A stretch of DNA of 64,000 nucleotides from Bradyrhizobium sp. 138 (GCF_023074075.1 NZ_JADPKT010000002.1:87699-151698); one strand, 5' to 3'. Positions 26,447 to 35,689 are shown, counted from the stretch's first letter. A program made the numbers and translations. Notes: generated by a model from the letters alone, not told the origin.

Positions 26447-27089
26447 TCAGACCCCCGCCGCCTTGGCATGCTGCGCCGCCATCTCGTCATCCGCCGCAGT
26501 GATGCGCTGGAACGCCGGCCGCGCGGTCATGCGCTCGGCATAGCGGACGAAGACGTCCTTCTTCGGCACGATGCCGAACATCATGGTCCAGCTGAACGCG
26601 ACGCCCCACAGCACATCGGCAGCCGTCATACGCTCGCCGAGCAGATACGGCCCCTTCGACAGCTGCGCTTCGAGCGCACCTAACATGGTGTCGTAGTCGG
26701 CATAGGGAGACTGCGTGATGGGCGCCGGCTCGCGCTGCATGAATTTGTCGATCAGCGCCGGCTCGAACGATGAGCCGTAATAGGCGATCCAGCGCAGATA
26801 AGGCCCGCGCAAGGGATCGTTCAGCGCGGGCGTCAGACCCGCCTGAGGGAAGAGATCGGCGAGATAGATGGTGATCGCGACCTGCTCGGTCACCAGGGCC
26901 TCGCCGTGACGGACCGCCGGCACCTTGCCGAGCGGATTGATGGCGAGATAGGCGGGCTGACGCTGCTCGCCGGCTTTCATATTGAGGACATGGAGATCGT
27001 AGGGCGCCCAATTCCTCCAGCAGCACCCGCGTGCCGGTGGCGCGGCTTTGCGGCGAATAATACAGCGTGATGCGGTTCGGATCGGTCAT
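26447..27089 (-). pseudogene. Glutathione S-transferase family gene with a frame change
   Basis: The frame from ATG 27089 gives MTDPNRITLYYSPQSRATGTRVLLEELGA and then loses GST similarity. A different frame from about 27006 continues with PYDLHVLNMKAGEQRQPAYLAINPLGKVPAV and runs to the stop at 26447. Joined, they make a complete GST of about 213 residues. The net change is one extra or two missing bases near 27003-27009, in GGCGCCCTAC. GGAGACCTGCC precedes the ATG. This is either a genuine disabling mutation or a sequence error. The divergent WYL regulator and its operator are intact. Confidence 0.85.
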
Positions 27090-27137
27090 GGCAGGTCTCC
27101 AACTGGCGCCTTTTGGCGATGGCGCGGCTTGTAGCGG

Positions 27138-27166
27138 ACCATACCTGACATCTTGTGTCACGTATG
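27138..27166. promoter_or_regulatory. 29-bp operator between GST and WYL regulator
   Basis: The inverted repeat has 12-base arms CCATACCTGACA and TGTCACGTATGG with one mismatch around TCTTG. It ends 12 bases before the regulator's ATG and lies 49 bases upstream of the GST start. Its size and position point to the binding site of the adjacent regulator. Confidence 0.7.
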
Positions 27167-27178
27167 GTTTAAAGGATC

Positions 27179-28159
27179 ATGCGCGCGAGCCGGATGCTGT
27201 CGATCCTCACCACCCTCCAGGCCAGGGGGCAGGTCACCGCGCCCGAGCTCGCGGAGGCCTGCGAGGTGTCGGTGCGCACGATCTATCGCGACATCGACGC
27301 GCTCGCCGCGTCCGGCGTTCCCGTTTACGCCGATCGCGGCGCCGAGGGCGGTTATCGCCTGCTTGACGGCTATCGCGTGCGGCTGAACGGTCTGTCCCAG
27401 AGTGAGGCGGGCGCGCTGTTCCTCGCAGGGCTCCCGGGCCCCGCCGCGGCGCTCGGGCTGGATGCGGCGATGATCGCCGCGCAAAACAAGCTGATGGCCG
27501 CCCTGCCCGCAAATCTGCGCGAGGACGCCGGGCGGATGCAGGAGCGCTTTCACCTGGACGCGCCCGGCTGGTTCGGCGAGGCGGAAGACCCAAAGCACCT
27601 GCGCACGATCGCCGGGGCGACTCTGCGCGGGACGCTGATCAAGATCCGCTACCAGAGCTGGCGGTCCGAGAAGCAGCGCCGGCTCGCGCCGCTCGGCCTC
27701 GTGCTGAAGGGTGGGAGCTGGTATCTCGCAGGCCAGGTCGATGCCAGCGTGCGCACCTATCGCGTCGCGCGCGTGCTCGACTGCACGGCGCTCGACGACC
27801 GCTTCGATCGCCCCGCCGATTTCGATCTCGCCGCCTATTGGCAGGCCGCGACACTTCGCCTTGAGGCCGAAATGCATCCCAATGTCGCGGTGGTGCGGCT
27901 GTCGCCGTTCGGCGTCAAGCTGCTCGATGCGCTGAGCCAGCCCTACGTCAAGGCGCGCACGCAGCTCGCGGAGACCGCCGATGGGGACGGCTGGCGCATG
28001 GCCCGCGTACCCGTTGGCAAGACATCCTGGCACGCCGCAGCCGAATTGTTGCGGCTCGGTCCCGAGGCCGAGGTGCTGGAGCCCGCCGATCTTCGCGACA
28101 AGATGATCGAGCTAACGCAGGCAATGGCCGCACGCTATCGCGCGGTGCGAAAAGCCTGA
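27179..28159 (+). CDS. YafY-type transcriptional regulator (HTH plus WYL domain), second copy
   Basis: A 326-residue regulator. The N-terminal winged helix is MRASRMLSILTTLQARGQVTAPELAEACEVSVRTIYRDIDALAASGVPVYADRGAEGGYRLLDGY. A middle region and a WYL domain follow (IKIRYQSWRSEKQRRLAPLGLVLKGGSWYLAGQVDASVRTYRVARVL). The C-terminal WCX extension (VVRLSPFGVKLLDAL...VLEPADLRDKM) is present, unlike in the shorter copy at 19900. AAGG is five bases from the ATG. The palindrome just upstream suggests autoregulation and control of the divergent GST. Confidence 0.9.
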   Translation: MRASRMLSILTTLQARGQVTAPELAEACEVSVRTIYRDIDALAASGVPVYADRGAEGGYRLLDGYRVRLNGLSQSEAGALFLAGLPGPAAALGLDAAMIAAQNKLMAALPANLREDAGRMQERFHLDAPGWFGEAEDPKHLRTIAGATLRGTLIKIRYQSWRSEKQRRLAPLGLVLKGGSWYLAGQVDASVRTYRVARVLDCTALDDRFDRPADFDLAAYWQAATLRLEAEMHPNVAVVRLSPFGVKLLDALSQPYVKARTQLAETADGDGWRMARVPVGKTSWHAAAELLRLGPEAEVLEPADLRDKMIELTQAMAARYRAVRKA

Positions 28160-28295
28160 CGACGGCACATTTGCCGCAGCCGACGAAACAATCCTGAAAC
28201 ACGATTCTTGCCGCGAGCCGTGAACGCATTCGCGTTTCAGCCCGACCGAGATGCAGGGACACAACAATGGCCTAAGCGCCAAATGGAGAATGAAG

Positions 28296-28544
28296 ATGTT
28301 TCGTAAGCTTGCTCTTGGTCTGATCGCCGCCGGCTCGCTCGCTGTCGCCGCCCTCGCGCCCACCGCGGCCTCGGCCGGCGGCTTCCATCACCATCACGGT
28401 CATCACCACTGGGGTCCCGGCTGGGGCTTTGGCGGGATCTACCTCAACACCGGCGTCAGCAATTGCTACCAGGAGCGCCTGGTCCAGACCCGGCACGGCC
28501 TGCGCGTGCGCGTCGTGAATGTCTGCGCCTACGGCATGTACTGA
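28296..28544 (+). CDS. Small exported His-rich protein of unknown function
   Basis: An 82-residue protein. The signal peptide MFRKLALGLIAAGSLAVAALAPTAASA is followed by a His/Gly/Trp-rich stretch (GGFHHHHGHHHWGPGWGFGG) and a C-terminal part with two cysteines (NCYQERLVQTRHGLRVRVVNVCAYGMY) that may form a disulphide. GGAGA is six bases before ATG 28296; ATG 28290 is less well placed. The eight histidines could bind Ni, Cu or Zn in the periplasm, which is inference. Confidence 0.75.
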   Translation: MFRKLALGLIAAGSLAVAALAPTAASAGGFHHHHGHHHWGPGWGFGGIYLNTGVSNCYQERLVQTRHGLRVRVVNVCAYGMY

Positions 28545-28600
28545 TATCTCGCCTATACGACAAAGCTCCGGTCGCACCGCGACCGGAGCTTTGCGTTGGA

Positions 28601-29548
28601 CTAGCCGGCCTGCCGCTGCCGGCGAAACCAGGCCCAGGTCTCGCGCGTCGTTCTGATGTAGCCGCGGCCACGATGCACGATCTCGCCGTCGACGATTTCG
28701 TTCAGCTTCGGCAGTGCATGGAAGGGGATCGAGGGATAAGCGTGGTGCTCGACATGGTAGGGCATGTTCCACGCGAACCATTTGACGATCGCGGCGGTGT
28801 AGGTGGTGCGGGTGTTCTCAAAAGCGCTGCGGGTGCGCTCGCAGCCGGTGTGCTCGGCATAGAGATAGGGCCGCAGGAAGGACTGTCCGATCGCAAGCGG
28901 GACGATCCAGACCCAAAGCAGCAACGCTGACGAGAACCACAGCGAGAGCGCGAGCAGCAGGACATAGAGCGCGGTATAGGCACGCGCCTCGATGACGATG
29001 GTGGCGCGCTTGCCCTCGGGAATCCAGGGCACGGTCACCTTGCCGGTGACCGCATGGCCGAGCATCAGCCGCAGACGGCCGGCGACCTGAAGCAAGCCGC
29101 TATAGGCGATGGCGAGCTGGGTGTCGGATTTGGGCTTCACGCCGACGACCAGCTCGGGATCCTTGTCCGGATCCTGGGTGTAGCGGTGATGATCCCAATG
29201 GAACAGGCAGTAATATTCGTAAGGCAATCCGACGATGAAGCCTGAGAGATAGCCGACCGCGAGGTTGAGACCGCGGCTTTTGAACGCGGTCTTGTGCGCC
29301 GTCTCGTGCACCGCCATGAATAGGAAGGCGACGAAATAGCCCTGCACGGCCACCAGTGGCAGCGCCCAGAGCACGCCGTACGTCGCAATAACCTTCCATA
29401 TCAGCGCGCCGACCAGCGTGACCACGCCATAGTGGCAGAGGCTGCGCGCCGCGCCCTGGACATTGGAGCGGGCCGACAATTGCCGCAGCATCGCCGGTGA
29501 CAGCGGCTTCAGGCGATGGCCGGGCTCTGAAACGGTTGCGTCGCTCAT
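28601..29548 (-). CDS. Membrane fatty acid desaturase family protein
   Basis: A 315-residue integral membrane di-iron enzyme. The three histidine boxes are HETAH, HWDHHR and HVEHH, in the usual order, among hydrophobic stretches (GALIWKVIATYGVLWALPLV, ALYVLLLALSLWFSSALLLWVWIVPLAIG). The family desaturates or hydroxylates acyl chains or carotenoid-like substrates. The MetX-like hydrolase gene lies 15 bases upstream on the same strand, so the two are probably co-transcribed, which suggests a shared lipid-related substrate. Confidence 0.9.
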   Translation of the reverse strand: MSDATVSEPGHRLKPLSPAMLRQLSARSNVQGAARSLCHYGVVTLVGALIWKVIATYGVLWALPLVAVQGYFVAFLFMAVHETAHKTAFKSRGLNLAVGYLSGFIVGLPYEYYCLFHWDHHRYTQDPDKDPELVVGVKPKSDTQLAIAYSGLLQVAGRLRLMLGHAVTGKVTVPWIPEGKRATIVIEARAYTALYVLLLALSLWFSSALLLWVWIVPLAIGQSFLRPYLYAEHTGCERTRSAFENTRTTYTAAIVKWFAWNMPYHVEHHAYPSIPFHALPKLNEIVDGEIVHRGRGYIRTTRETWAWFRRQRQAG

Positions 29549-29563
29549 GATCGGATTCCTGAC

Positions 29564-30577
29564 CTATTTGCCGAGAAGCTCTGCGATCTCCGCCTTGATG
29601 AAGGCGTGATCGCGCGGATTGCCAATGGGGTTGCCGGCGCGATGGCCGTGCAGGGACGGGATCGGATGCAGCACGGCCGATTTCGCGCCAGTCAACCGGC
29701 CGAGCTCGTCTTCGTTGTCGCGGACATCGAAATAGCGATCGGTCGCGCCCGGCATCAGCAGCATGTGCGCCTTGATCGCCGCCAGCGCCCGATCGAGATT
29801 GCCACCGAATGCGCCACAGCGACTGATGTCGCCGCGCTGCCAGATGCCGATCTGCGCCAGGAGATCATTGGCGTCGCGCCGCGCAAAGGCCGCATCCCAG
29901 GTGCGGACGAGATAATCTTCCAGCGAGGTGAAGCCGGCCTCGCGCCATCGCTCGTCGCGATAGAAGCCGTGCGACATCGCCCAGCCGGCATAGACGCGCC
30001 CCATGGCGCGATAGCCGGCGACGGGCTTTTCGGCAAAGCGGCCGTCGCGGAAGGCGGGATCGGCCGTGAGCGCGGCCTTCACGCTTTCCAGGAAGACGTA
30101 ATTGTAGGGCGCGCAACGCGCACTGCCGCAGACCACGGCCGCGCGCGCGACCATATCGGGATGCAATACTGCCCAGTGATAGGCCTGCATGCCGCCCATC
30201 GACCAGCCATAGACGAGGGCGAGCTTTGCGATGCCGAAGCGCTCGGTGAGGAGCCGGTGCTGGACGGCGACCGCATCGTGATAGGTCATCTCGGGGAACG
30301 GCGCCGCGGTGTTGGACGGCGAGGACGACAGACCATTGCCGAGCAGATTCGGGATGATGATGAAATAGCGGGTGGGATCGAGCACGCCGTCGGCCCCGAT
30401 CAGCCATTCAATGTCGGTGTGTTGCGCGCTGAACGAGGTCGGATAGAGGATAACGTTGTCCCTGGCCGGGCTCAGCACACCATAGGTCTTGTAGGCAAGC
30501 TTCAGCGAGGGGAAGACAGCGCCGGACTGGAGCACGACATCGGCGGCGTCGAAGATCTCGTAATCGTGCAGCGCCAT
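29564..30577 (-). CDS. Alpha/beta hydrolase of the homoserine O-acetyltransferase (MetX-like) family
   Basis: A 337-residue alpha/beta-hydrolase with the nucleophile elbow VYGWSMGGMQAYHWAV and the family loop NLLGNGLSSSPSN. A late SLHGHRAG segment is at the site of the catalytic His. It is about 40 residues shorter than true MetX, so hydrolysis or another acyl transfer is as likely as homoserine acetylation. No methionine genes adjoin; it precedes a desaturase gene. A 25-bp palindrome lies about 100 bases upstream and is the probable control site. Confidence 0.82.
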   Translation of the reverse strand: MALHDYEIFDAADVVLQSGAVFPSLKLAYKTYGVLSPARDNVILYPTSFSAQHTDIEWLIGADGVLDPTRYFIIIPNLLGNGLSSSPSNTAAPFPEMTYHDAVAVQHRLLTERFGIAKLALVYGWSMGGMQAYHWAVLHPDMVARAAVVCGSARCAPYNYVFLESVKAALTADPAFRDGRFAEKPVAGYRAMGRVYAGWAMSHGFYRDERWREAGFTSLEDYLVRTWDAAFARRDANDLLAQIGIWQRGDISRCGAFGGNLDRALAAIKAHMLLMPGATDRYFDVRDNEDELGRLTGAKSAVLHPIPSLHGHRAGNPIGNPRDHAFIKAEIAELLGK

Positions 30578-30674
30578 TAAGCGTCCAACTCCCGCTCATG
30601 CGGCCGCAGAACGCCGCGGCATCCGATATGCATCGATCATGCCGGCTCCGCAGCTGCGTCATTGCAGCAGATCG

Positions 30675-30699
30675 ATAACTGTACTTTTAGTACAGTTAT
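30675..30699. promoter_or_regulatory. 25-bp perfect palindrome upstream of the MetX-like/desaturase operon
   Basis: Arms ATAACTGTACT (30675-30685) and AGTACAGTTAT (30689-30699) flank a TTT loop. The AT-rich site lies in a 147-base gap between two minus-strand genes. It could be an operator for a TetR- or MarR-type repressor encoded elsewhere. As RNA it would also form an 11-bp stem ending the upstream transcript. Confidence 0.65.
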
Positions 30700-30724
30700 T
30701 TTGGCACAGCAAGGTAAATCCGGC

Positions 30725-31528
30725 TCAAGCGATGGCGGCGATATAGCGCTCGACCGACGCCGCGAAGGCCGCCTTGGCACCTGTAGCGATGTTGCGTCCC
30801 CACCACGCGCCATAGATGCGATCGAAGGCGAGCGGCTCTATGGCGGCCGCGATCCGCCGCACCGCTGTGGCATTGAGCGGCATATAGTTGGGGTAGGAGT
30901 ACATGAAGCTGACGAAGCGGCGGTCCATCGTCACCTGGGCGATGTCGCCGGTGAGTAGCGCGCCCCTGCCGTCCGCACCGCGCGCAGCGTGCAGCATGGT
31001 GGCGCCGGCGAAATGACCGCCGGTGCGCAGCAGCAGCACATCGTCGGAGATGCGGTGGCTTTCACCGGTCCAGTGCACGATCGAGGGATGCGGCCGCGTG
31101 ACGAAAGCGCGATCCTCGGCATGCAGATAGACCGGCACGCGGCCGAAGGTCTCGCTCCAGTCGGCGACCGCGCCGTAGTAGTGCGGATGCGAGATCGCGA
31201 TCGCCTTCAGTCCGCCGAGCGCTGCAACGTATTGGATGGCTTCATCGGTTGCCAGCGGAACGCAATCCCACATCACGCAGCCGTCGCCTTGGGGCACCAG
31301 CAGGGCGCGCTGCCCGATGGCGAAGCTCGGCTCCAGGCTGATGCCGGTGAAGCCAAGATCGTCGCGTCCGACTAGCCGGTGCCCCTGTGCAAGCTCCTCG
31401 CGGGTGATAAAGCTTTGCCCCTTCCAGTTCACGAACTGCCGCTCGTCCTCGCAAATCGGGCAGGAGGCGGGCGGATTTGCACCGTTCGGGAATTGCGCTC
31501 CGCAGGTTTCGCAGGTCCAGAGAGGCAT
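30725..31528 (-). CDS. Metallo-beta-lactamase-fold hydrolase with N-terminal zinc ribbon
   Basis: A 267-residue protein. Residues 4-26 (CETCGAQFPNGANPPASCPIC) form a rubredoxin-like zinc ribbon. The rest resembles a metallo-beta-lactamase fold, with AISHPHYYGAVADW in place of the standard HxHxDH motif and LLTGDIAQV later on. The motif SHPHYYGAV lacks the Asp-His pair, so metal binding at the second site is probably altered. The enzyme may be a lactonase-like hydrolase or a non-canonical member. No partner gene is obvious. Confidence 0.8.
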   Translation of the reverse strand: MPLWTCETCGAQFPNGANPPASCPICEDERQFVNWKGQSFITREELAQGHRLVGRDDLGFTGISLEPSFAIGQRALLVPQGDGCVMWDCVPLATDEAIQYVAALGGLKAIAISHPHYYGAVADWSETFGRVPVYLHAEDRAFVTRPHPSIVHWTGESHRISDDVLLLRTGGHFAGATMLHAARGADGRGALLTGDIAQVTMDRRFVSFMYSYPNYMPLNATAVRRIAAAIEPLAFDRIYGAWWGRNIATGAKAAFAASVERYIAAIA

Positions 31529-31691
31529 GGCTCGATCTCCGTAGGGTCGCAGGATGACATCGTGAACAAGCCCTCAGCAAGGTCGATGAGCGGGAGGAAT
31601 CGCCGGAACCAACGCGGCGAGCACCCGTTACGTTCAGGTCCACGCCAGAAGCGATTGGCTGAACTGTCACGAGGAGCGTGTTTAGGTATCG

Positions 31692-32888
31692 ATGACGTCC
31701 CCCTCCTCGTCCCGTATCTGGCCTCTGTTCGCACTCAATTTCTTCATGGCCGACATGCAGTCGGGAATCGGACCGTTCGTCGGTGTGTTCCTCCAGGAGC
31801 GCGGCTGGGCGACCGGGCTGATCGGCACGGCTCTGACGATCGGCAATGTCGCGGGCATGCTGATCACGACGCCGATCGGCGGCTTCATCGATACCAGCCG
31901 CAACAAGCGGATGTGGGTCGTCATTCCCGGCATCTGCGTCGTTCTCGCCTCCGCCATCATCCTGATCTCGCAGGACTTCTGGGCGGTGACGTTCTCGCAA
32001 GTCGCGCAATCGCTGGCGAGCGCCGCGATCGTGCCGGCGGTGACAGGCATCACGCTCGGCATCGCCAAGCAGAAGGGCTTCAACGCACTCAACGGCCGCA
32101 ACCAGGCGTACAACCACGCGGGCAACATGGTCGGCGCCGCGCTGTCGGGCTATCTCGGCTACAAATACGGCTATGTCGCCGTGTTCATGCTGGCGGCCGT
32201 TTTCGGTGCCATCGCGATCGCGTGCGTGCTGATGATCCCGGCCAAGGCAATCGATGACCGGGCCGCGCGCGGCAGCAAGGAGGATGACTCCAAGGCTCCG
32301 CCGGATGCGATGACGATGCTGCTCAAGCACAAGCCGCTGCTCGTGCTGGCGCTCGCGCTCGCGCTGTTCCACCTCGGCAATGCCGCAATCGTTCCGCTCT
32401 ACGGGCTTGCAGCGGTCGCCGAGGAACAGGCAAACGGCCCGAGCTTCGTCGCGACCACCGTGGTGATTGCACAAGGCGTGATGATCGTGACCTCGCTGAT
32501 CGCGATGAAGGCCGCGAGCAAGCGCAATTACTGGCCGGTGATCCTGGTCTCCTTCATGTTCCTGCCCATCCGCGGCGTGCTGGCCTTCTTCGTCACGGGA
32601 TGGTGGGGCGTCGTGCCGATGCAGGTGCTGGACGGCATCGGCACGGGTCTGCAGACCGTTGCCGTTCCCGGCATGGTGGCGCGCGCGCTCAACGGCACCG
32701 GCCGCGTCAATCTCGGCCAGGGCGCCGTGATCACGGTGCAGGGTGTCGGCGCCAGCCTCAGTGCCGCGCTCGGCGGCTGGATCACGCAATGGATCGGCTA
32801 CGGTCCGACCTTCCTGCTGCTCGGCGGCTTCGGGCTCGCATCGATGGCACTGTGGTTCGCGTTCGGGGCGACGGTGAAGAAGTATTGA
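31692..32888 (+). CDS. MFS transporter
   Basis: A 398-residue protein with twelve hydrophobic helices. The loop after helix 2 reads GGFIDTSRNKRMW, a variant of the MFS GxxxDRxGRR motif. Repeated Gly-rich helices (NHAGNMVGAALSGYLGYKYG, VQGVGASLSAALGGWITQWIG) are typical of exporters. The substrate is unknown. It is divergent from the zinc-ribbon hydrolase and stands alone before an AraC regulator. Confidence 0.88.
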   Translation: MTSPSSSRIWPLFALNFFMADMQSGIGPFVGVFLQERGWATGLIGTALTIGNVAGMLITTPIGGFIDTSRNKRMWVVIPGICVVLASAIILISQDFWAVTFSQVAQSLASAAIVPAVTGITLGIAKQKGFNALNGRNQAYNHAGNMVGAALSGYLGYKYGYVAVFMLAAVFGAIAIACVLMIPAKAIDDRAARGSKEDDSKAPPDAMTMLLKHKPLLVLALALALFHLGNAAIVPLYGLAAVAEEQANGPSFVATTVVIAQGVMIVTSLIAMKAASKRNYWPVILVSFMFLPIRGVLAFFVTGWWGVVPMQVLDGIGTGLQTVAVPGMVARALNGTGRVNLGQGAVITVQGVGASLSAALGGWITQWIGYGPTFLLLGGFGLASMALWFAFGATVKKY

Positions 32889-33085
32889 GCTTCGCCACCC
32901 GCGCGAACACCCCAGCTGGAATTGCTTGTGCGATCCCGGCGCACCGAACTGCGGCACCTGGTCGCGGTCTCCGCGCGTCATCGCGAGTGGCTTATCACGC
33001 AATCCCGCGCTTTTGCCGTTGCGATGCACCGGTCTGACGGTACAACCTGCCGGCAGATCGCCGACAAACCTGCGCTTTTCGATCG

Positions 33086-34036
33086 ATGACACAGCCACAA
33101 CTCTCATTCAACGGCGATCCGACGGGGCCAGCCTATGAGGGGTGGCGCGAGCAGTTCTGCCGGCAGGTGATGGGGACCGATTTCGTTCCGATCGGAGACG
33201 GCCCTGTGCACCGGACAATCACGCCGGCTATCATTCCGCGCCTGAGGCTGTCCGCCTCCTACGGTACGCCGATGAGCTTCGTGTCCATGGGCACCAACGA
33301 CGAATTGGTTGTCGCCATGTCACCGAATTCGGCTCTGAGCGGAACCATGGGCAGGCGCGCACTGAACATCGCGGCCGGCGACCTCACGATCGGAGATCCG
33401 TCGATCAGGGGGGCCAGAGTCACTCAGCTGGCCCACGGCAACTTCCAGACCGCACTGCTGCCCCGCAAGGCGCTGCTACGCGCGTGCCCGAATGCCGAGG
33501 ACCTGATCGCGCAGCCGATTCCCGGCGCCAGGCCGATCACATCGATGTTCCTGCGATATTACGACCTGGCCCATACGCATTCGGACAAGCTCGCCCCGGC
33601 GGAGCTCGACGCGGTCTCGCAGCACCTGTTCGACCTCGCCGTGCTGATGATCGGAGCCCGCAGCGATGTCGCCGAGGAAGCTCGGACGCGCGGCCTTGCC
33701 GCGGCGCGTCTCGAGACTCTCAAATCCGACATCCTGGCACAGCTGGACAGCCCCGCACTGTCGCTCACCGTCCTGTCAGCCGCGCACCGGATCAGCCCAC
33801 GCACGATCCAGCTGCTGTTCGAGCAGGCCGGCATCACCTATAGCAGCTTCGTGCTGGAGCAGCGCTTGCTGCGCGCCGATCGGCTGCTTCGAAATCCTGC
33901 CATGCGCACCCGCAAGATCATCGAGATCGCGCATCTCGCGGGTTTCCACGACGTCTCCTACTTCCATCGCGCGTTTCGCCGCCGCTTCGGACAGACGCCC
34001 GACGACGTCAGGAAGCTGGCCGGCAACGCCTTCTAG
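33086..34036 (+). CDS. AraC-family transcriptional regulator
   Basis: A 316-residue regulator. The first 190 residues form an AraC-type sensor region. The last 100 carry the two helix-turn-helix motifs: LTVLSAAHRISPRTIQLLFEQAGITYSSFVLEQRLLRADRLL and TRKIIEIAHLAGFHDVSYFHRAFRRRFGQTPDDVRKL. The second half of the domain is close to the AraC consensus. It is convergent with an acyl-CoA ligase gene and 197 bases from the MFS gene; its target is not evident. Confidence 0.9.
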   Translation: MTQPQLSFNGDPTGPAYEGWREQFCRQVMGTDFVPIGDGPVHRTITPAIIPRLRLSASYGTPMSFVSMGTNDELVVAMSPNSALSGTMGRRALNIAAGDLTIGDPSIRGARVTQLAHGNFQTALLPRKALLRACPNAEDLIAQPIPGARPITSMFLRYYDLAHTHSDKLAPAELDAVSQHLFDLAVLMIGARSDVAEEARTRGLAAARLETLKSDILAQLDSPALSLTVLSAAHRISPRTIQLLFEQAGITYSSFVLEQRLLRADRLLRNPAMRTRKIIEIAHLAGFHDVSYFHRAFRRRFGQTPDDVRKLAGNAF

Positions 34037-34075
34037 CGAAACTCGACCACGACGCTGCCGAACGCCGCCCCGGTT

Positions 34076-35689
34076 CTATGCCCCAAAATTCTTCTGGATC
34101 GCCTTGTCCAGCGTCTCGCCGCCAACGAAGCGCTGGCGCAGCTCGCGCTTGAGCAGCTTGCCGCTCGGATTCTTCGGCAAAGCGTCGACAAAAATGACGC
34201 GCTTGGGCACCTTGAAATGCGCCATCTGGCCGGAGCAGTGCTCGATGACGGCGTCCTCGTCCAGCTTTTCACCGCTCTTGACAACGACGATGGCGGTGAC
34301 CGCCTCGATCCAGCGCGGGTCAGGCAGGCCGACGACGGCGACCTCGGAGACGGCGGGAATGCGATAGACCATCTCCTCGACCTCGCGGCTCGCGACATTC
34401 TCGCCGCCGGTCTTGATCATGTCCTTGACGCGATCGACCACGGTGATGTGGCCGTCCTCGTCGACCGTGGCGAGATCGCCGGAGTGAAACCAGCCGCCGG
34501 AAAATGCGGCTGCGGTCTTCACGGGATCGTTGTAATAGCCGGACAGCAGATGCGGCGAGCGGTGCACGATCTCGCCGACCTCCCCCACCTTCACGTCCTC
34601 CATCGAATTGTTGACCACGCGCGTCTCGACATTGAGCACGGGCTTGCCCGCCGCGCCCGCTTTGCGCAGCTGATCCTCCGGCCTCAGCACGGTCGCGAGC
34701 GGCGCGATCTCGGTCTGGCCGTAGAAATTCCAGAACTTGACGTTGGGCAGGCGGCGCTGGAGTTCGAGCAGCACCTCGACTGGCATGATCGAGGCGCCGT
34801 AATAGCCCTTCTGCAGGGTCGACAGATCGGTCTTGTCGAAGTTCGGCGAGCGCAGCATCGCAATCCAGATCGTCGGCGGCGCGAAGAAGGACGTGATCTT
34901 GTGCGCCTGGATCAGCGCCAGGATGTTGTCGGCCGTCGGCTTGCCCGTGATGACGCCGGAGGCGCCGAGATAGACTTGCGGCCCCAGGAAGACGTCGAGC
35001 TGGGCGCAGTGATAAAGCGGCAGCGCGTGCAGGAACTTGTCGTCCACGCTCATGCCGCCGTCGATGATGCAGCTGACATACTGCCACATCACGGCTTCAT
35101 GGGTCAGCATCGCGCCCTTGGGCAGCGATTCCGTGCCTGAGGTGTAGACGATCTGGGCGAGATCGCGGCTGTCGACCGACGCTTCCAGGAACGAGCCGTC
35201 CGCATCAAGCAGATCGTCGAAGGTGGTGAGGCCCGCAGGCGCGGACGCAGGGTCCTCGCCCGGCAGCCAGATCATCTTCTCGACCGCGCAATCCCTGGCG
35301 CTGGCTGCGCGCGCGGGCTCGACGAAGTCAGGTCCGGTCGCGAGCAATTTTGCCCCGGAGCTCTTCAGGATGAAATTGATCTCGTCCGGATTGAGCATGA
35401 AGTTGATCGGCACCAGCACCGCTCCAATCCGCGCCACCGCAAAACGCAGCGCGGCGAAGGCGTGCGAATTGCGCGAGAGCACCGCGATGCGATCCTCTTT
35501 CTTGACGCCAAGGCCGAGCAGGCCGCGGCCGAGCCGGTTGCAGATCGCGTCCATCTCTGCGAAGGTCCAGCTCACCTCGCCGCAGCTCACTGCAAGCTTG
35601 TTCGGCTCCCGGCCCGCGGAACGGCGCAGGAGATCGCCGATGGAATGCTCGCGGGCTTTCGCGATGGTGGCTGCCGCGTCGACGGTCAT
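34076..35689 (-). CDS. AMP-dependent acyl-CoA synthetase
   Basis: A 537-residue adenylate-forming ligase. The P-loop YTSGTESLPKGAMLTH is near residue 185, with E in place of the more usual T after SGT. NFYGQTEIAPLATV is the A5 motif, GWFHSGDLATVDEDGHI the A7 region, VDRVKDMIKTGGENVASREVE the hinge, and PKNPSGKLLKREL carries the catalytic Lys. It activates a fatty or aromatic acid; the chain length cannot be predicted. It is a single gene with a CGTTT-GCGT-AAACG palindrome upstream. Confidence 0.9.
   Translation of the reverse strand: MTVDAAATIAKAREHSIGDLLRRSAGREPNKLAVSCGEVSWTFAEMDAICNRLGRGLLGLGVKKEDRIAVLSRNSHAFAALRFAVARIGAVLVPINFMLNPDEINFILKSSGAKLLATGPDFVEPARAASARDCAVEKMIWLPGEDPASAPAGLTTFDDLLDADGSFLEASVDSRDLAQIVYTSGTESLPKGAMLTHEAVMWQYVSCIIDGGMSVDDKFLHALPLYHCAQLDVFLGPQVYLGASGVITGKPTADNILALIQAHKITSFFAPPTIWIAMLRSPNFDKTDLSTLQKGYYGASIMPVEVLLELQRRLPNVKFWNFYGQTEIAPLATVLRPEDQLRKAGAAGKPVLNVETRVVNNSMEDVKVGEVGEIVHRSPHLLSGYYNDPVKTAAAFSGGWFHSGDLATVDEDGHITVVDRVKDMIKTGGENVASREVEEMVYRIPAVSEVAVVGLPDPRWIEAVTAIVVVKSGEKLDEDAVIEHCSGQMAHFKVPKRVIFVDALPKNPSGKLLKRELRQRFVGGETLDKAIQKNFGA

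Noticed and set aside
24343..26490. A 715-codon open frame on the minus strand opposite the K+ channel and crotonase genes
   Set aside because: It is antisense to two well-supported genes, is rich in Arg/His/Gln/Asp as expected of a shadow in high-GC DNA, and has no family motif.
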